In this document: positions 63,594-64,000 of the stretch, piece after piece | How positions within the stretch are numbered: position 1 is the first letter of the stretch | Layout: each line of letters begins with the position of its first letter | NCBI GenBank assembly: GCA_027487485.1 | Contig: JAIYDN010000067.1 | Location: forward strand, 124,001-188,000 | Source of the DNA: Planctomycetaceae bacterium | GTDB lineage: Bacteria; Planctomycetota; Planctomycetia; Pirellulales; Pirellulaceae | Direction of reading: 5' to 3' | DNA: 64,000 nt | Notes under the pieces: generated by a model | Seen by the model: the letters and a program-made list of their open reading frames with translations, nothing else | What the model was told of the DNA's origin: nothing | The model's database searches: none | Position numbers and translations under genes: made by a program

Positions 63594-63892
63594 AAGTCGA
63601 GAGCTGAGGGGGCGGCATCTTCTATCGCGGGTAACGATAGGAGATCGTTTGCTTGCTCTTCACCGCGTTCGGATCCGGGATCTGGTGATACATTGCTTTT
63701 CCCATCACCTTGCGGTCCATCGTAACGTTCGTTGGCGTCGCGGTCACCCGATTTCTCGGATCGATCGACTTGGATCGCATTCTCGACGGAGCTCGCTCGT
63801 TGGAGCGGCGAGGCGTTCTTCAGATCGTTGTGGCTCTGCTGTGCGGCTGCTGCTGCGTTGGTCCAACCACCACCACTTGGCATGATTTGCAT
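63584..63892 (-). CDS. Conserved small planctomycete protein ending in LDLLG
   Basis: This 102-residue hydrophilic protein is probably disordered, rich in Ala, Ser, Asp and Glu. The block ENAIQVDRSEKSGDRDANER and the ending LSLPAIEDAAPSALDLLG are recognisable from small planctomycete proteins of unknown function. The ATG at 63892 has GAGG nine bases upstream; a second ATG at 63904 is in frame. It follows the partial gene at the window edge by 32 bases in the same orientation, so both may be co-transcribed. Confidence 0.65.
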   Translation of the reverse strand: MQIMPSGGGWTNAAAAAQQSHNDLKNASPLQRASSVENAIQVDRSEKSGDRDANERYDGPQGDGKSNVSPDPGSERGEEQANDLLSLPAIEDAAPSALDLLG

Positions 63893-63924
63893 CGGTTGCC
63901 TCATCCAAATAAAGTTTCGATATC

Positions 63925-64000
63925 TTATCGAACTTGCCAGGCATCTTGAGCATTGTCGCGATTCTCCCAGCCCAAGCGCTCAAGCTCTGGAGTTTCGTGC
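63925..64000 (-). CDS. C-terminal end of a gene entering from the right
   Basis: A minus-strand frame enters from the window edge and runs 25 codons to a TAA at 63925-63927. The end reads HETPELERLGWENRDNAQDA followed by WQVR, which looks like real coding sequence. Too little is present to name the family. It is followed by the small LDLLG gene. Confidence 0.5.
   Translation of the reverse strand, partial: HETPELERLGWENRDNAQDAWQVR

Overview
The window looks like a chromosomal segment of a planctomycete, most likely of the Pirellulales group. Evidence for this is a DUF1559 prepilin-like protein, a very long secretin next to a small lipoprotein, a secreted protein with the NLERYG signature, a small protein ending in LDLLG, FHA-rich type VI secretion genes, and dispersed palindromic repeats built around GCTAGC and TGCCTGGCA. 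The taxonomic call is an inference from recognised families, not from a database search.

Left to right: (1) 1-4203 is a minus-strand secretin gene followed by a lipoprotein cut by the window edge. (2) 4519-16050 is an 11.5-kb integrative element in a tRNA-Ser(CGA) gene, bounded by a perfect 63-bp direct repeat. It carries a tyrosine integrase, two small HTH genes, a DnaB-like helicase with a replication protein, a tail tape-measure-like gene with a possible tail chaperone, hypothetical genes, and two arrays of degenerate ~140-150-bp tandem repeats. No capsid or terminase gene is visible, so it resembles a phage satellite. The integrase frame runs through the att core, and in the excised circle it would continue for 74 more codons encoded at the opposite end of the element. 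(3) 16200-29545 is a type VI secretion effector island: Hcp, VgrG, an FHA protein, PAAR, a DUF4123 adaptor, a TNT-domain NADase-type toxin and its small immunity protein, plus a peptidoglycan-hydrolase-like protein, a SUKH protein, an orphan toxin-like protein and a REP-associated transposase.

(4) 29761-38523 holds an export locus: an M50 peptidase fused to an HlyD-like region, a lipoprotein adaptor, a GAF-HlyD fusion and a divergent TolC-type lipoprotein, followed by a second FHA protein whose C-terminal domain matches the one in the T6SS island. (5) 38764-42825 holds a secreted planctomycete protein, a small methyltransferase-like protein, a NIPSNAP protein, a DUF3817 membrane protein and a DUF1559 protein. 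(6) 43137-48584 is a compact plus-strand series, hisE-hisG-argS followed by a polysaccharide ABC exporter (Wzm/Wzt type).

(7) 48745-56000 holds a membrane-anchored pseudokinase coupled to a nucleoside hydrolase, trpD, a receiver-only protein lacking the phosphoacceptor Asp, larE with a membrane protein, and a LuxR-type regulator with Asp replaced by Glu. (8) 56252-63516 is a LysR regulator followed by gltB and gltD (glutamate synthase), which suggests local control of nitrogen assimilation. The right edge carries a conserved small protein and the last 25 codons of another gene.

The most unusual features are the att-spanning integrase with its orphaned C-terminal segment and the two long degenerate repeat arrays in the same element.
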